Assembly: GCA_019356535.1 (NCBI GenBank)
Contig: CP037918.1
Coordinates: forward strand, 2,140,315 to 2,204,314
Length of the DNA: 64,000 nucleotides
Direction: 5' to 3'
From: Chromatiaceae bacterium
GTDB taxonomy: Bacteria > Pseudomonadota > Gammaproteobacteria > Chromatiales > Chromatiaceae
Below are positions 16,924-24,276 of this stretch, one piece after another. The position numbers and the translations under genes were made by a program. The notes beneath the pieces were generated by a model. That model saw only the letters and a program-made list of their open reading frames with translations, did not search any database and had not been told where the DNA came from. Position 1 is the first letter of the stretch. Every line of letters starts with the position of its first letter.

Positions 16924-17972
16924 CCCAGGAGTGGCAACAGATCACCATACCGCCGGAGGCCAGCATCCGGCGCGCACTGGAGGTTATCGACCGGGGACGA
17001 CGCCAGATCGCCCTGGTGGTCGAGGAAGGCCACCATCTGGCCGGTACCGTCACCGACGGTGACATCCGCCGCGGCCTGTTGCGCGGCTGCGATCTCGAGA
17101 CGCCCATCCGTGAGGTGATGAATCCCAACCCGGTCACCGGCCTGCAGGGCGAGGACGAGCGCATCTGGCAACGCACCATGCAGCGCCATTCGCTGCGTCA
17201 CCTGCCGATCCTCGACCGACGCGGCTGCATCGTGGATCTGGTCGAGTTCCGCCTGCCGGCCGAGCCCTCGCGCAGCACCCCGGTGGTGATCATGGCCGGC
17301 GGCCTGGGCACGCGGCTGCGCCCGCTCACCGAAAACCTGCCCAAGCCGCTGATCCCGGTCGGTCCGCGGCCGGTGCTCGAGACCATCATCGAGAACTTCG
17401 CCGACCAGGGTTTCGAGAACATCCTGTTGTGCCTCAACTACAAGGGCGAGATGATCCGCGCACACTTCGGCGACGGCGAACGCTTCAGCGTGCGCATCCG
17501 CTACATCGTCGAAGATCGGCGCCTGGGCACCGCCGGCGCACTCAGCCTGCTGCCCGAGCCGCCCGATGAGCCCATCATCGTGATGAACGGCGACCTGTTG
17601 ACCAAGGTCGATTTCGTGCGCCTGCTGGACTTCCACCGGCGCCAGGGTTTCGAGGCGACCATGGCGGTGCGCGAGTACAGCCACCAGATCCCCTACGGGG
17701 TGCTGCAGATCGGCGAGGACTACCGCATCGAGGGCCTGGTGGAAAAACCGGTCGAACGCTACTACGTGAATGCAGGCATCTACGTGCTGTCGCCCCAGGC
17801 ATTGCAGCTGGTCCCGGAACAGAAGTTCTACGACATGCCCAGCCTGTTCCAGCAACTGATGCACAGGGGGCGGCCGGTGGGCAGCTTCCCGCTGCGCGAC
17901 TACTGGATGGACATCGGCAGACTGGAAGATCTCGAACGGGCCAGCGAGGAATTCAGCGAAATGTTCGGCTGA
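16920..17972 (+). CDS. ptmE: PtmE-like sugar-1-phosphate nucleotidyltransferase with N-terminal CBS pair
   Basis: A 350-residue protein with two CBS domains (about 8-115; GTVTDGDIRRGLL and HLPILDRRGCIVDLV) fused to a nucleotidyltransferase. The NTP-binding motif MAGGLGTRLRPLT starts near residue 125; VMNGDLL and GLVEKPVERYYVNAGIYVL follow. This matches PtmE of Campylobacter, which makes GDP-glucosamine from GlcN-1-P and feeds LegB. GDP rather than UDP specificity is inferred by homology. The CBS pair suggests adenylate-nucleotide control. It is the last gene of the operon; the plausible companions ptmA and ptmF are not seen here. Confidence 0.88.
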   Translation: MTQEWQQITIPPEASIRRALEVIDRGRRQIALVVEEGHHLAGTVTDGDIRRGLLRGCDLETPIREVMNPNPVTGLQGEDERIWQRTMQRHSLRHLPILDRRGCIVDLVEFRLPAEPSRSTPVVIMAGGLGTRLRPLTENLPKPLIPVGPRPVLETIIENFADQGFENILLCLNYKGEMIRAHFGDGERFSVRIRYIVEDRRLGTAGALSLLPEPPDEPIIVMNGDLLTKVDFVRLLDFHRRQGFEATMAVREYSHQIPYGVLQIGEDYRIEGLVEKPVERYYVNAGIYVLSPQALQLVPEQKFYDMPSLFQQLMHRGRPVGSFPLRDYWMDIGRLEDLERASEEFSEMFG

Positions 17973-17993
17973 ACGGCTGGTACATGCGCCGTC

Positions 17994-18587
17994 TCAGTCC
18001 GCAGCCGGCGTCTCCACCAGCCTGACCCGATAGCCGTGCGGACTTTCAGGATCGCGCAGGATATCGGCCATGCGCATGGGATAGCTCCCCGCCTCACGAT
18101 CGCGGAAATATTGCTCCAGCGCCAGGCGCACCGTGGCGAAGGCGAGCTGCTGCCAGGGCACCTCGGCCTCGGTGAACAGCGCCACTTCCTCGCTCTCCTC
18201 GCCGGGCGAAAACGCCTCGTCCAGCAGGCGCGCACGAAACAGCAGGTACACCTGGTCGATGTGCGGCAGGTTGACCGTGTAGTACAGATCTTCGATGGCG
18301 ACCCGTGCATTGGCCTCTTCCAGCGTCTCGCGCATCGCTCCTTCCCAGGTGGTCTCGCCATTCTCCATGAAGCCCGCTGGCACCGTCCACAAGCCGCGAC
18401 GCGGCTCGATGGCACGCCGGCAGAGCAGCACCCGATCCCCATGATGCACGATGCACCCGGCCACGATCTTGGGGTTGTGATAGTGGATGGTGCCGCAGGC
18501 GTCGCAGATATGACGTTCGCGGTTGTCGCCGGCGGGGATCCCCAGCCGCACCGGGTGACCGCAGTGACTGCAGAATCTCATCTTCAT
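17994..18587 (-). CDS. Nudix hydrolase with N-terminal zinc ribbon
   Basis: A 197-residue protein. The zinc ribbon has CSHCG near residue 5 and CDACG near residue 30. The Nudix box follows as G-N5-E-N7-RETLEEAN within FMENGETTWEGAMRETLEEA. The ribbon plus Nudix arrangement is common in NADH/ADP-ribose pyrophosphatase relatives, but the substrate cannot be read from the sequence. I chose the ATG at 18587. A longer frame would start inside the terminal repeat of the adjacent MITE-like element, whose end is 12 bp upstream of this ATG, so the native upstream control region has probably been replaced or displaced. Confidence 0.88.
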   Translation of the reverse strand: MKMRFCSHCGHPVRLGIPAGDNRERHICDACGTIHYHNPKIVAGCIVHHGDRVLLCRRAIEPRRGLWTVPAGFMENGETTWEGAMRETLEEANARVAIEDLYYTVNLPHIDQVYLLFRARLLDEAFSPGEESEEVALFTEAEVPWQQLAFATVRLALEQYFRDREAGSYPMRMADILRDPESPHGYRVRLVETPAAD

Positions 18588-18599
18588 CGCGCCATCATA

Positions 18600-18860
18600 C
18601 TGAGACAACCCCAAGTAAAGCGACCCTCAGCGGGTCTCAGGGCGTTCAGCCACAAGGCGCGCTGGCGCAGGCAGGTGATTCCATGTCAAGCCAGCGCAAC
18701 ACCGTGGATGGACGCCCTGAGGCCCGCCCACGGGGAGCGCCCTGCCTGTCCCGGCTCTGTGTTGCGGCCCTTGCCAAGGGCCTGCCATTGCCTGCGGGCC
18801 GCGCCTTGATCCGGAACAGGCAGAGCGCTCTGAGCGTTGCTTTACTTGGGGTTGTCTCAG
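18600..18860. mobile_element. MITE-like non-autonomous element with TA target duplication
   Basis: A 261-bp non-coding segment with perfect 22-bp terminal inverted repeats at 18600-18621 and 18839-18860, starting CTGAGACAACCCC. The repeats extend imperfectly for about ten more bases, where CTCAG recurs on both sides. Both ends are flanked by TA (18598-18599 and 18861-18862), as expected for IS630/Tc1-mariner-type insertion. No transposase frame is present, so it would need to be mobilised in trans. It fills most of the gap between the Nudix gene and ppx. Confidence 0.88.
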
Positions 18861-18988
18861 TAACGCCAATATCGCCGCCAGCCATCCATTCCGGCAGCGT
18901 GCACGCAGACACCCAAAAGCGGTAGCATTGCCGAGGACCTCCGGACCGCCGGGCCGGGGTTTTCCCAAATGCAGGAAACCGATCCAAC

Positions 18989-20491
18989 ATGAGCGACCCA
19001 GCCAGCGCTTCGCCGCAGACCTACGCCGCCATCGACCTGGGCTCCAACAGCTTTCACATGGTGGTCGGACGACAGGACGGCGACCGCCTGGTACTGGTGG
19101 ACCGCCTGCGCGACCCGGTACGCCTCGGTGAGGGCCTGCTGCCCGACAAGACCCTGGACCCCCACGTGGCCAAGCGCGCCCTCGCCTGCCTGGAGCGCTT
19201 TGGCCAGCGCCTCCGCGACCTCCCACCCGAAGCGGTGCGCGCGGTCGGCACCAACACCATGCGCCAGATCGCCGACGATGGCGCCTTCCTGCGCGCCGCC
19301 GAACTGGCGTTGGGACACCCCATCGAGATCATCTCCGGCGACGAGGAGGCTCGCCTGATCTACCTGGGCGTGGCGCATGGCCTGGCCGCAGGCAACGAAC
19401 ACCGTCTGGTGATCGACATCGGCGGTGGCAGCACCGAACTGATCCTCGGCCGCGGCATGGAGCCCGGCCGCCGCGACAGCCTGTACATGGGCTGCGTGAG
19501 CATGAGCCAGCTCATGTTCAGCGACGGCCGCATCACCGACGACGCCATGAACTCTGCCCTGCTGCGCGCCGCGCTGGAGATCCGCCCGGTGCGCCACTTC
19601 TACCAAGCCGGCAACTGGGAAAGCGTGGTGGGCAGTTCGGGGACCATCCGTTCCATTCGTGCGGTAGTCAAGGCCAACGGCTGGAGCAGCGAGGGCATCA
19701 CCGCCGAAAGCCTGCGCAAGCTGCGCAAGAAGCTGCTCAAGGCCGGGCACATCGACAAGGTCCAGCTCGACGGCCTGTCCGAGGACCGACGACCGGTGTT
19801 CGCTGGTGGCGTCGCCGTGCTCTCCGCCCTATTCGAACGGCTCGGCATCGACCGCCTGCGGGTATCCGACATGGCCCTGCGCGAGGGCCTGCTCTACGAG
19901 ATGATGGGCTATGTCCGGCACCAGGACATCTGCCAACGCACCGTGGATTCCCTGGGCACCCGTTTCGGCATCGACCGTGCACAAGCACAGCGCGTACAGG
20001 CCACCGCCCGTTCGCTGCTCGAACAGGTCGCACGCCCGTGGGGGCTGGACATCACCGAATGCGGACGCATGCTCGCCTGGGCCTGCCAGCTGCACGAGAT
20101 CGGCTTGAGCATCTCACACGCCGGCTTCCACAAGCACGGCGCCTACATCCTGGCCAATGCCGACCTGCCGGGTTTCTCGCGCCAGCAGCAGGCGGTGCTT
20201 GCCGCGCTGGTGCGTAACCATCGCCGCAAGTTCAGCGAGTCGGCCTTCCGCAACCTGCCCGAACACCTGATCGAACCAACCCGCCGCCTGTGTGTACTGC
20301 TGCGCCTCGCGGTACTCATGCATCGGGGGCGCTCATCGGACAGCAAGCCCATGCTCTCCCTGGAGGTTTCCGGCCACAAGATCCGCGTCAGCTTTCCCGA
20401 AGGCTGGCTGGATCGCCACCCGCTGACCCGCGCCGAACTGGAGCGCGAGGCCGACTACCTCGCCCGGGCAGACTTCAAGCTCCGGTTCTGA
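18989..20491 (+). CDS. ppx: Ppx/GppA family exopolyphosphatase
   Basis: A 500-residue enzyme that removes terminal phosphate from polyphosphate (or from pppGpp in the GppA branch). The ASKHA fold shows phosphate-1 motif YAAIDLGSNSFHMVVGR (about 12-28), AVGTNTMR, SGDEEARLIYLG and the second phosphate loop VIDIGGGSTELILG (about 145-158). A C-terminal HD-like helical domain follows (about 315-480). The length fits Ppx of gammaproteobacteria. A modest AGGAAA lies upstream of the ATG. The first base of the next ATG is the last base of this stop. Confidence 0.95.
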   Translation: MSDPASASPQTYAAIDLGSNSFHMVVGRQDGDRLVLVDRLRDPVRLGEGLLPDKTLDPHVAKRALACLERFGQRLRDLPPEAVRAVGTNTMRQIADDGAFLRAAELALGHPIEIISGDEEARLIYLGVAHGLAAGNEHRLVIDIGGGSTELILGRGMEPGRRDSLYMGCVSMSQLMFSDGRITDDAMNSALLRAALEIRPVRHFYQAGNWESVVGSSGTIRSIRAVVKANGWSSEGITAESLRKLRKKLLKAGHIDKVQLDGLSEDRRPVFAGGVAVLSALFERLGIDRLRVSDMALREGLLYEMMGYVRHQDICQRTVDSLGTRFGIDRAQAQRVQATARSLLEQVARPWGLDITECGRMLAWACQLHEIGLSISHAGFHKHGAYILANADLPGFSRQQQAVLAALVRNHRRKFSESAFRNLPEHLIEPTRRLCVLLRLAVLMHRGRSSDSKPMLSLEVSGHKIRVSFPEGWLDRHPLTRAELEREADYLARADFKLRF

Positions 20492-21399
20492 TGCGCCGCT
20501 ACGCTCTGCGCCAGCTCAATCCTTTCGACGGTGTGTTGCAGGTGGTCGAGAGCGGGCAGGCCCGGGCCTTTACCGCCAACGGCGTGCTCTGGCGCGTGCA
20601 GGTGCAGGCCGAGCGTCCAGAGCATACCTGGCGCAGCGACGACCATCGGCCACTCCGCCAGTACTTCAACTGGGGCCTGTGGTCGGCCGAGCGCGGTATG
20701 CAGCGCGTCACCGCCAACCCCATCCTCGACATCGGCGCCATGCAACAGGCGGCCGACGCCCTGATTGCCGTTCTGCCCGAACAGCTCACGGCCCTGCCTT
20801 TTGCGCTGGCCGACCGCTTCGAATACTGGGCCTGCGACCACCGCGGCCGTCCGGTGGCCCTGATCGCCAGCACCGCCGAGGCCGACTTCGCCTGCGGCAG
20901 CCCGGCCCCAGCCTGGTGTGCCACGGCCCATGCCGAGCACGGCTTCGTGAGCCCCGCCCTGCTCGCCGCTGGCGAGCCCGCCCACGACGGCTTCAGCCCG
21001 CGCGCCCATGCGCAACGGCTGGAGAGCGCGGTACGCCACCAGGCCCAGGACCGCTGCTGGATCGAGCGCCTGGACGACGGCAGCGGACGGCGCCTGCGCG
21101 ACGGTGTCAGGCTTCCCGCCGCCGCCTTCCCCCCGCTGGGCCTGCGCAACGACTGGCACGACCCCTTGTTGAGCCACCTGGCCGCCGATTACCACACATG
21201 GCTGGCCCCCCTGCTGCTCACCCTGCCCGACCTCGACCGCAGCACCCGAGCCCGACTCGAGCGCGCCGCCCTAGAACGTCCGACACTCGTGGCCAACCTG
21301 TTCCGTCTCTATCCCGAGGTCATCGACGCCGACATCGTCACCCGCGCCCGCGTCGAAGCCCGGCTGCGGCGGGCACACGCGTCGTCCACAGCAGACTGA
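20491..21399 (+). CDS. Conserved hypothetical protein downstream of ppx
   Basis: I do not recognise this 302-residue protein. It overlaps the ppx stop by one base (TGATG), so it is translationally coupled to ppx. It is soluble, with no signal peptide or membrane segment. It is rich in Trp in the first half (VLWRVQVQ, YFNWGLWSAERG), with a beta-rich N-terminal half and helical C-terminal half. No nucleotide-binding or catalytic motif stands out. A role connected with polyphosphate or the stringent response can only be guessed from position. Confidence 0.75.
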   Translation: MRRYALRQLNPFDGVLQVVESGQARAFTANGVLWRVQVQAERPEHTWRSDDHRPLRQYFNWGLWSAERGMQRVTANPILDIGAMQQAADALIAVLPEQLTALPFALADRFEYWACDHRGRPVALIASTAEADFACGSPAPAWCATAHAEHGFVSPALLAAGEPAHDGFSPRAHAQRLESAVRHQAQDRCWIERLDDGSGRRLRDGVRLPAAAFPPLGLRNDWHDPLLSHLAADYHTWLAPLLLTLPDLDRSTRARLERAALERPTLVANLFRLYPEVIDADIVTRARVEARLRRAHASSTAD

Positions 21400-21435
21400 T
21401 ACAATCTCCGCATCCCTGCTGTTCGGACCCACTGC

Positions 21436-22509
21436 ATGAGCCCGCCCGTCCATTGCCACGACCAACCCGAACGCATCGGCGTACTGCTGGTCAACCTGGG
21501 AACCCCGGACAGCCCGGACCGGCACGCGGTACGACGCTACCTGAAGGAGTTCCTGTGGGACCCGCGGGTGGTCGAGGCCCCGCGCCTGCCTTGGTGGCTG
21601 GTGCTCAACCTGGTGATTCTCAACACCCGCTCGGGCCGCTCGGCCGCGGCCTACCGCAAGATCTGGAGCGAAGAAGGCTCGCCACTGCTGGTCATCTCGC
21701 GTCGCCAGCAACAGGCCCTGCGCGAGCGGCTCGCACGCGATCACGGCGACGGCCTGGTGGTGGAACTGGCGATGCGCTACGGCCATCCATCGATCGCAGA
21801 AGGCCTGGCGAAGCTACGCCAACAGGGAGCACGCCGCGTGCTGGTGTTTCCGCTGTATCCACAGTACTCGGCCACCACCACGGCCTCGGTGTTCGACGCG
21901 GTGAGCGAGGCGCTGCGCGGCTGGCGCTGGCTGCCGGAACTGCGTTTCGTCAATCACTATCACGACGAGCCGGCCTACATCAGCGCGCTGACCGAGAGCG
22001 TGCGCGAACACCGCGCGCAGCACGGCTCAGCCGACCGGCTGCTGCTGTCCTTCCATGGCATCCCACAGGAATACTTCGACCAGGGCGACCCCTATTTCTG
22101 CGAATGCCAGAAGACTGCCCGCCTGCTTGCCGAAGCCCTGGAACTGGGTGACGATGACTGGACGCTCAGCTTCCAGTCGCGGCTGGGGCCGAAGCAATGG
22201 CTGCAACCCTACACCGACCAGACCCTGCGCAAGCTGGCTACCGGGAGCGTAAAATCGGTACAGGTTCTTTGCCCCGGCTTTTCCGCCGACTGCCTGGAGA
22301 CCCTGGAAGAGATCGCCATGGAAAACCGCGAAGTCTTCCTGAACGCCGGCGGGGAACGCTACGAATACATCCCCTGCCTGAATGATCGGCCGGCACACAT
22401 CGAGGCGCTGGCTGCCATTATCGAGCGCCACCTCGCGGGCTGGGGCGACGACGACGAATCCACCGAACACCGGGTGCGCCGAGCCCGCAACATGGGGGCC
22501 CCCTGCTGA
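21436..22509 (+). CDS. hemH: Ferrochelatase
   Basis: Inserts Fe2+ into protoporphyrin IX in the last step of haem synthesis. The 357-residue length is normal. Visible motifs are IGVLLVNLGTPDSPD at the start, MRYGHPSI and FPLYPQYSATTTASV in the middle. The catalytic-His segment LLSFHGIPQEYFDQGDPYFC (about 199-218) and SFQSRLGPKQWLQPYTD (about 242-258) follow. The last 20 residues are polar and divergent. No clear Shine-Dalgarno precedes the ATG. The final A of its stop codon is also the first base of the next ATG. Confidence 0.96.
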   Translation: MSPPVHCHDQPERIGVLLVNLGTPDSPDRHAVRRYLKEFLWDPRVVEAPRLPWWLVLNLVILNTRSGRSAAAYRKIWSEEGSPLLVISRRQQQALRERLARDHGDGLVVELAMRYGHPSIAEGLAKLRQQGARRVLVFPLYPQYSATTTASVFDAVSEALRGWRWLPELRFVNHYHDEPAYISALTESVREHRAQHGSADRLLLSFHGIPQEYFDQGDPYFCECQKTARLLAEALELGDDDWTLSFQSRLGPKQWLQPYTDQTLRKLATGSVKSVQVLCPGFSADCLETLEEIAMENREVFLNAGGERYEYIPCLNDRPAHIEALAAIIERHLAGWGDDDESTEHRVRRARNMGAPC

Positions 22510-22952
22510 TGCGCAAATCCCTTGTCAGTCACCTTCTGGTGGCCCTGCAATTCACCGCCATCGGTATCGGCCTGGTGCCCTGGGCCGGCAGTCCGCAAGG
22601 GACGCCGGCCTGGCTGGTGCTGTCCGTGCTCGGTGGCCTGATCGGAATCTACACCCTGGCGCACAATCGCCTGGGCAACTTCGCCATCTACCCCGAACCG
22701 CTGGAGCAGGCGCGCCTGATCACCAGCGGCCCTTACCGCTGGGTACGTCATCCCATGTACCTGGCGCTGCTGCTGTTCATGACGGGCATCGCCGCATGGA
22801 ACGACACGCCGTACAACCTGGCCTCGCTGCCCGCCCTGTTGATCGCCATCTTCGGCAAGATGCAGCGCGAGGAACGCTACCTGCGCGAAAGATTCACCGA
22901 GTACGCCGACTATTGCCGCCACAGCAAGCGCCTGATCCCCTTCATCTACTAA
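22509..22952 (+). CDS. Isoprenylcysteine carboxyl methyltransferase-like membrane protein
   Basis: A 147-residue membrane protein with about four hydrophobic helices and the ICMT/PEMT family signature: GPYRWVRHPMYLALLL (about 74-89), then EERYLRERFTEYADYCRHSKRLIP. Family members transfer methyl from SAM to lipid-like or cysteine acceptors, but most short bacterial ones have no known substrate. It is coupled to hemH by a one-base stop/start overlap. Confidence 0.82.
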   Translation: MRKSLVSHLLVALQFTAIGIGLVPWAGSPQGTPAWLVLSVLGGLIGIYTLAHNRLGNFAIYPEPLEQARLITSGPYRWVRHPMYLALLLFMTGIAAWNDTPYNLASLPALLIAIFGKMQREERYLRERFTEYADYCRHSKRLIPFIY

Positions 22953-22957
22953 CGACC

Positions 22958-23338
22958 ATGACCCAGATCCGCCCTACTGACATCGTCCTGCACCAGAAAT
23001 CGCACGAACTGGAGATCCGCTTCGATGACGGCCAGACCTATCACTACCCGGCCGAATTCCTGCGCGTGTACTCCCCCTCGGCCGAGGTGCGCGGCCACTG
23101 GGGACAGCGGGCAAAACTCGAGGTAGACAAGCAGGATGTGAACATCACCGAGCTGATCCCGGTGGGCCAGTACGGGGTCAAGATCGTGTTCGACGACGGT
23201 CACGACTCGGGGATATACGACTGGGACTATCTCTACGATCTGGGCCGAAAGCAGGCACTGTACTGGACCGAATACCTCGAAAAACTGCACGAGGCCGGGC
23301 ACCAGCGCCGCCCACCGGCGCATCGACAAGGCAAGTAA
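22958..23338 (+). CDS. DUF971 (gamma-butyrobetaine hydroxylase-like N-terminal domain) protein
   Basis: A 126-residue protein consisting of one DUF971/GBBH-like_N domain. The conserved core is LEIRFDDGQTYHYPAEFLRVYSPSAEVRGH, described here as LEIRFDDGQ, PAEFLRVYSPSAEV and YGVKIVFDDGHDSGIYDWDY. In hydroxylases this domain binds zinc, but the usual Cys ligands are not obvious here. Stand-alone copies have been linked to iron-sulfur and apo-protein biogenesis without firm evidence. It is the last gene of the ppx-hemH group. Confidence 0.88.
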   Translation: MTQIRPTDIVLHQKSHELEIRFDDGQTYHYPAEFLRVYSPSAEVRGHWGQRAKLEVDKQDVNITELIPVGQYGVKIVFDDGHDSGIYDWDYLYDLGRKQALYWTEYLEKLHEAGHQRRPPAHRQGK

Positions 23339-23351
23339 GTGCAGTGCGCCG

Positions 23352-23448
23352 GCGCCTCGTTTCCCCTGTGCGGGGGAAACTGGTGGCCAGCCCAAGGACA
23401 TACGCCCTCTCCTGATCTCTCCCGCAAGCGGGTGGGAAGGAATGGAGG
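23352..23448. repeat. Dispersed palindromic repeat, copy 2
   Basis: Between two convergent genes lie GTTTCCCC/GGGGAAAC (23359-23366 with 23373-23380) and then CTCCCGCAAGCGGGTGGGAAGG. The second part resembles the CCCGCAAGCGGGGGAGG core of copies at 32.9 and 40.4 kb. Either hairpin could also act as a transcription terminator. Confidence 0.5.
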
Positions 23449-23449
23449 C

Positions 23450-24109
23450 TCAGACAGACCCTCGTGCCAACGGGCTATTGACGTACATGGCCTCATACTC
23501 GGCCTTCAGCGCCTCGTAAGCTTCGTTGGCCTGCAAGGCAGCCACCTCCTTCTGGCGGACCTGAGCGCGCAGCCGCGAGATCACGTGCTTCTGCTGCTCC
23601 TGCACCTGCAGCAGCGACTGGATCTGTTCCTGCAGGTGATGTATCCGCTCGCGAGCCAGCTCGTTCTCCTTTTCCAGCACCTCGATGTTGTGCAGGTGCA
23701 CCCGATTCTGCTGCTCCATCTCGTGCAAGCGTCGGGCACTCTTCTCCAAGGCATGCTTCTGCATGTCAATGATCTGCTGCAGCTCTGCACGCTCGGCCAG
23801 GTCATCGTCTAACGCCAGCAACTGGCGCATCAGGCGCTCATTGGTCTGTTCCAGAACCCGGTACTGCAGCTTGAGCTCCTCGTAATCTTCGGCGATCCGC
23901 TTCAACTCGACCAAGCGCTCCGCCTGCCGCGCCAGCTGCGCACGGGCATGCTCAAGCTCGTCCAGCACCGCCTGCGAGATCTGCGTCGCAGTCTTGCCAG
24001 GATCGCGGGTGCCATGACGCACCGCGTCCACCGCCCGATTCAATACCTTTTCGTGCACACGCAACAGACGCTCGCGCTCGCGATGAATTCGTTCCAGATC
24101 GGCAGGCAT
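23450..24109 (-). CDS. Coiled-coil protein of unknown function
   Basis: A 219-residue protein that is almost entirely alpha-helical coiled coil: Glu, Gln, Leu and Arg heptads run from residue 1 to about 205. There is no signal peptide, membrane span or catalytic motif. It would form a rod-like dimer in the cytosol. Only the short tail (YVNSPLARGSV) breaks the pattern. It is monocistronic, convergent with the DUF971 gene and divergent from the peroxidase operon. I do not recognise a family. Confidence 0.7.
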   Translation of the reverse strand: MPADLERIHRERERLLRVHEKVLNRAVDAVRHGTRDPGKTATQISQAVLDELEHARAQLARQAERLVELKRIAEDYEELKLQYRVLEQTNERLMRQLLALDDDLAERAELQQIIDMQKHALEKSARRLHEMEQQNRVHLHNIEVLEKENELARERIHHLQEQIQSLLQVQEQQKHVISRLRAQVRQKEVAALQANEAYEALKAEYEAMYVNSPLARGSV

Positions 24110-24219
24110 GACATGACCCCAAAAACAACCCGCACCCCGATGGCACGGAACAACCTGGCGGGACTATCGGCCGCCCACCAGGATTCTTGAGAAGGAAAGA
24201 ACATGATTCAGAGACTCCC

Positions 24220-24246
24220 TAAAGTTCACGGACCGCCTGCCGACCC
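24220..24246 (+). promoter_or_regulatory. Possible sigma-28-like promoter of the peroxidase-kinase-HD-GYP operon
   Basis: TAAAGTTC, 11 bases, GCCGACCC: the -35 matches 7 of 8 and the -10 matches 5 of 8 of the FliA consensus at exact spacing, ending 30 bp before the ATG of the peroxidase gene. The -35 sits at the end of a stretch resembling the end of the 30.3 kb repeat (TTCAGAGACTCCCTAA), so the match may be accidental. Confidence 0.35.
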
Positions 24247-24276
24247 CTTGCATGCATTCTGCTCAATTTAAGACAC

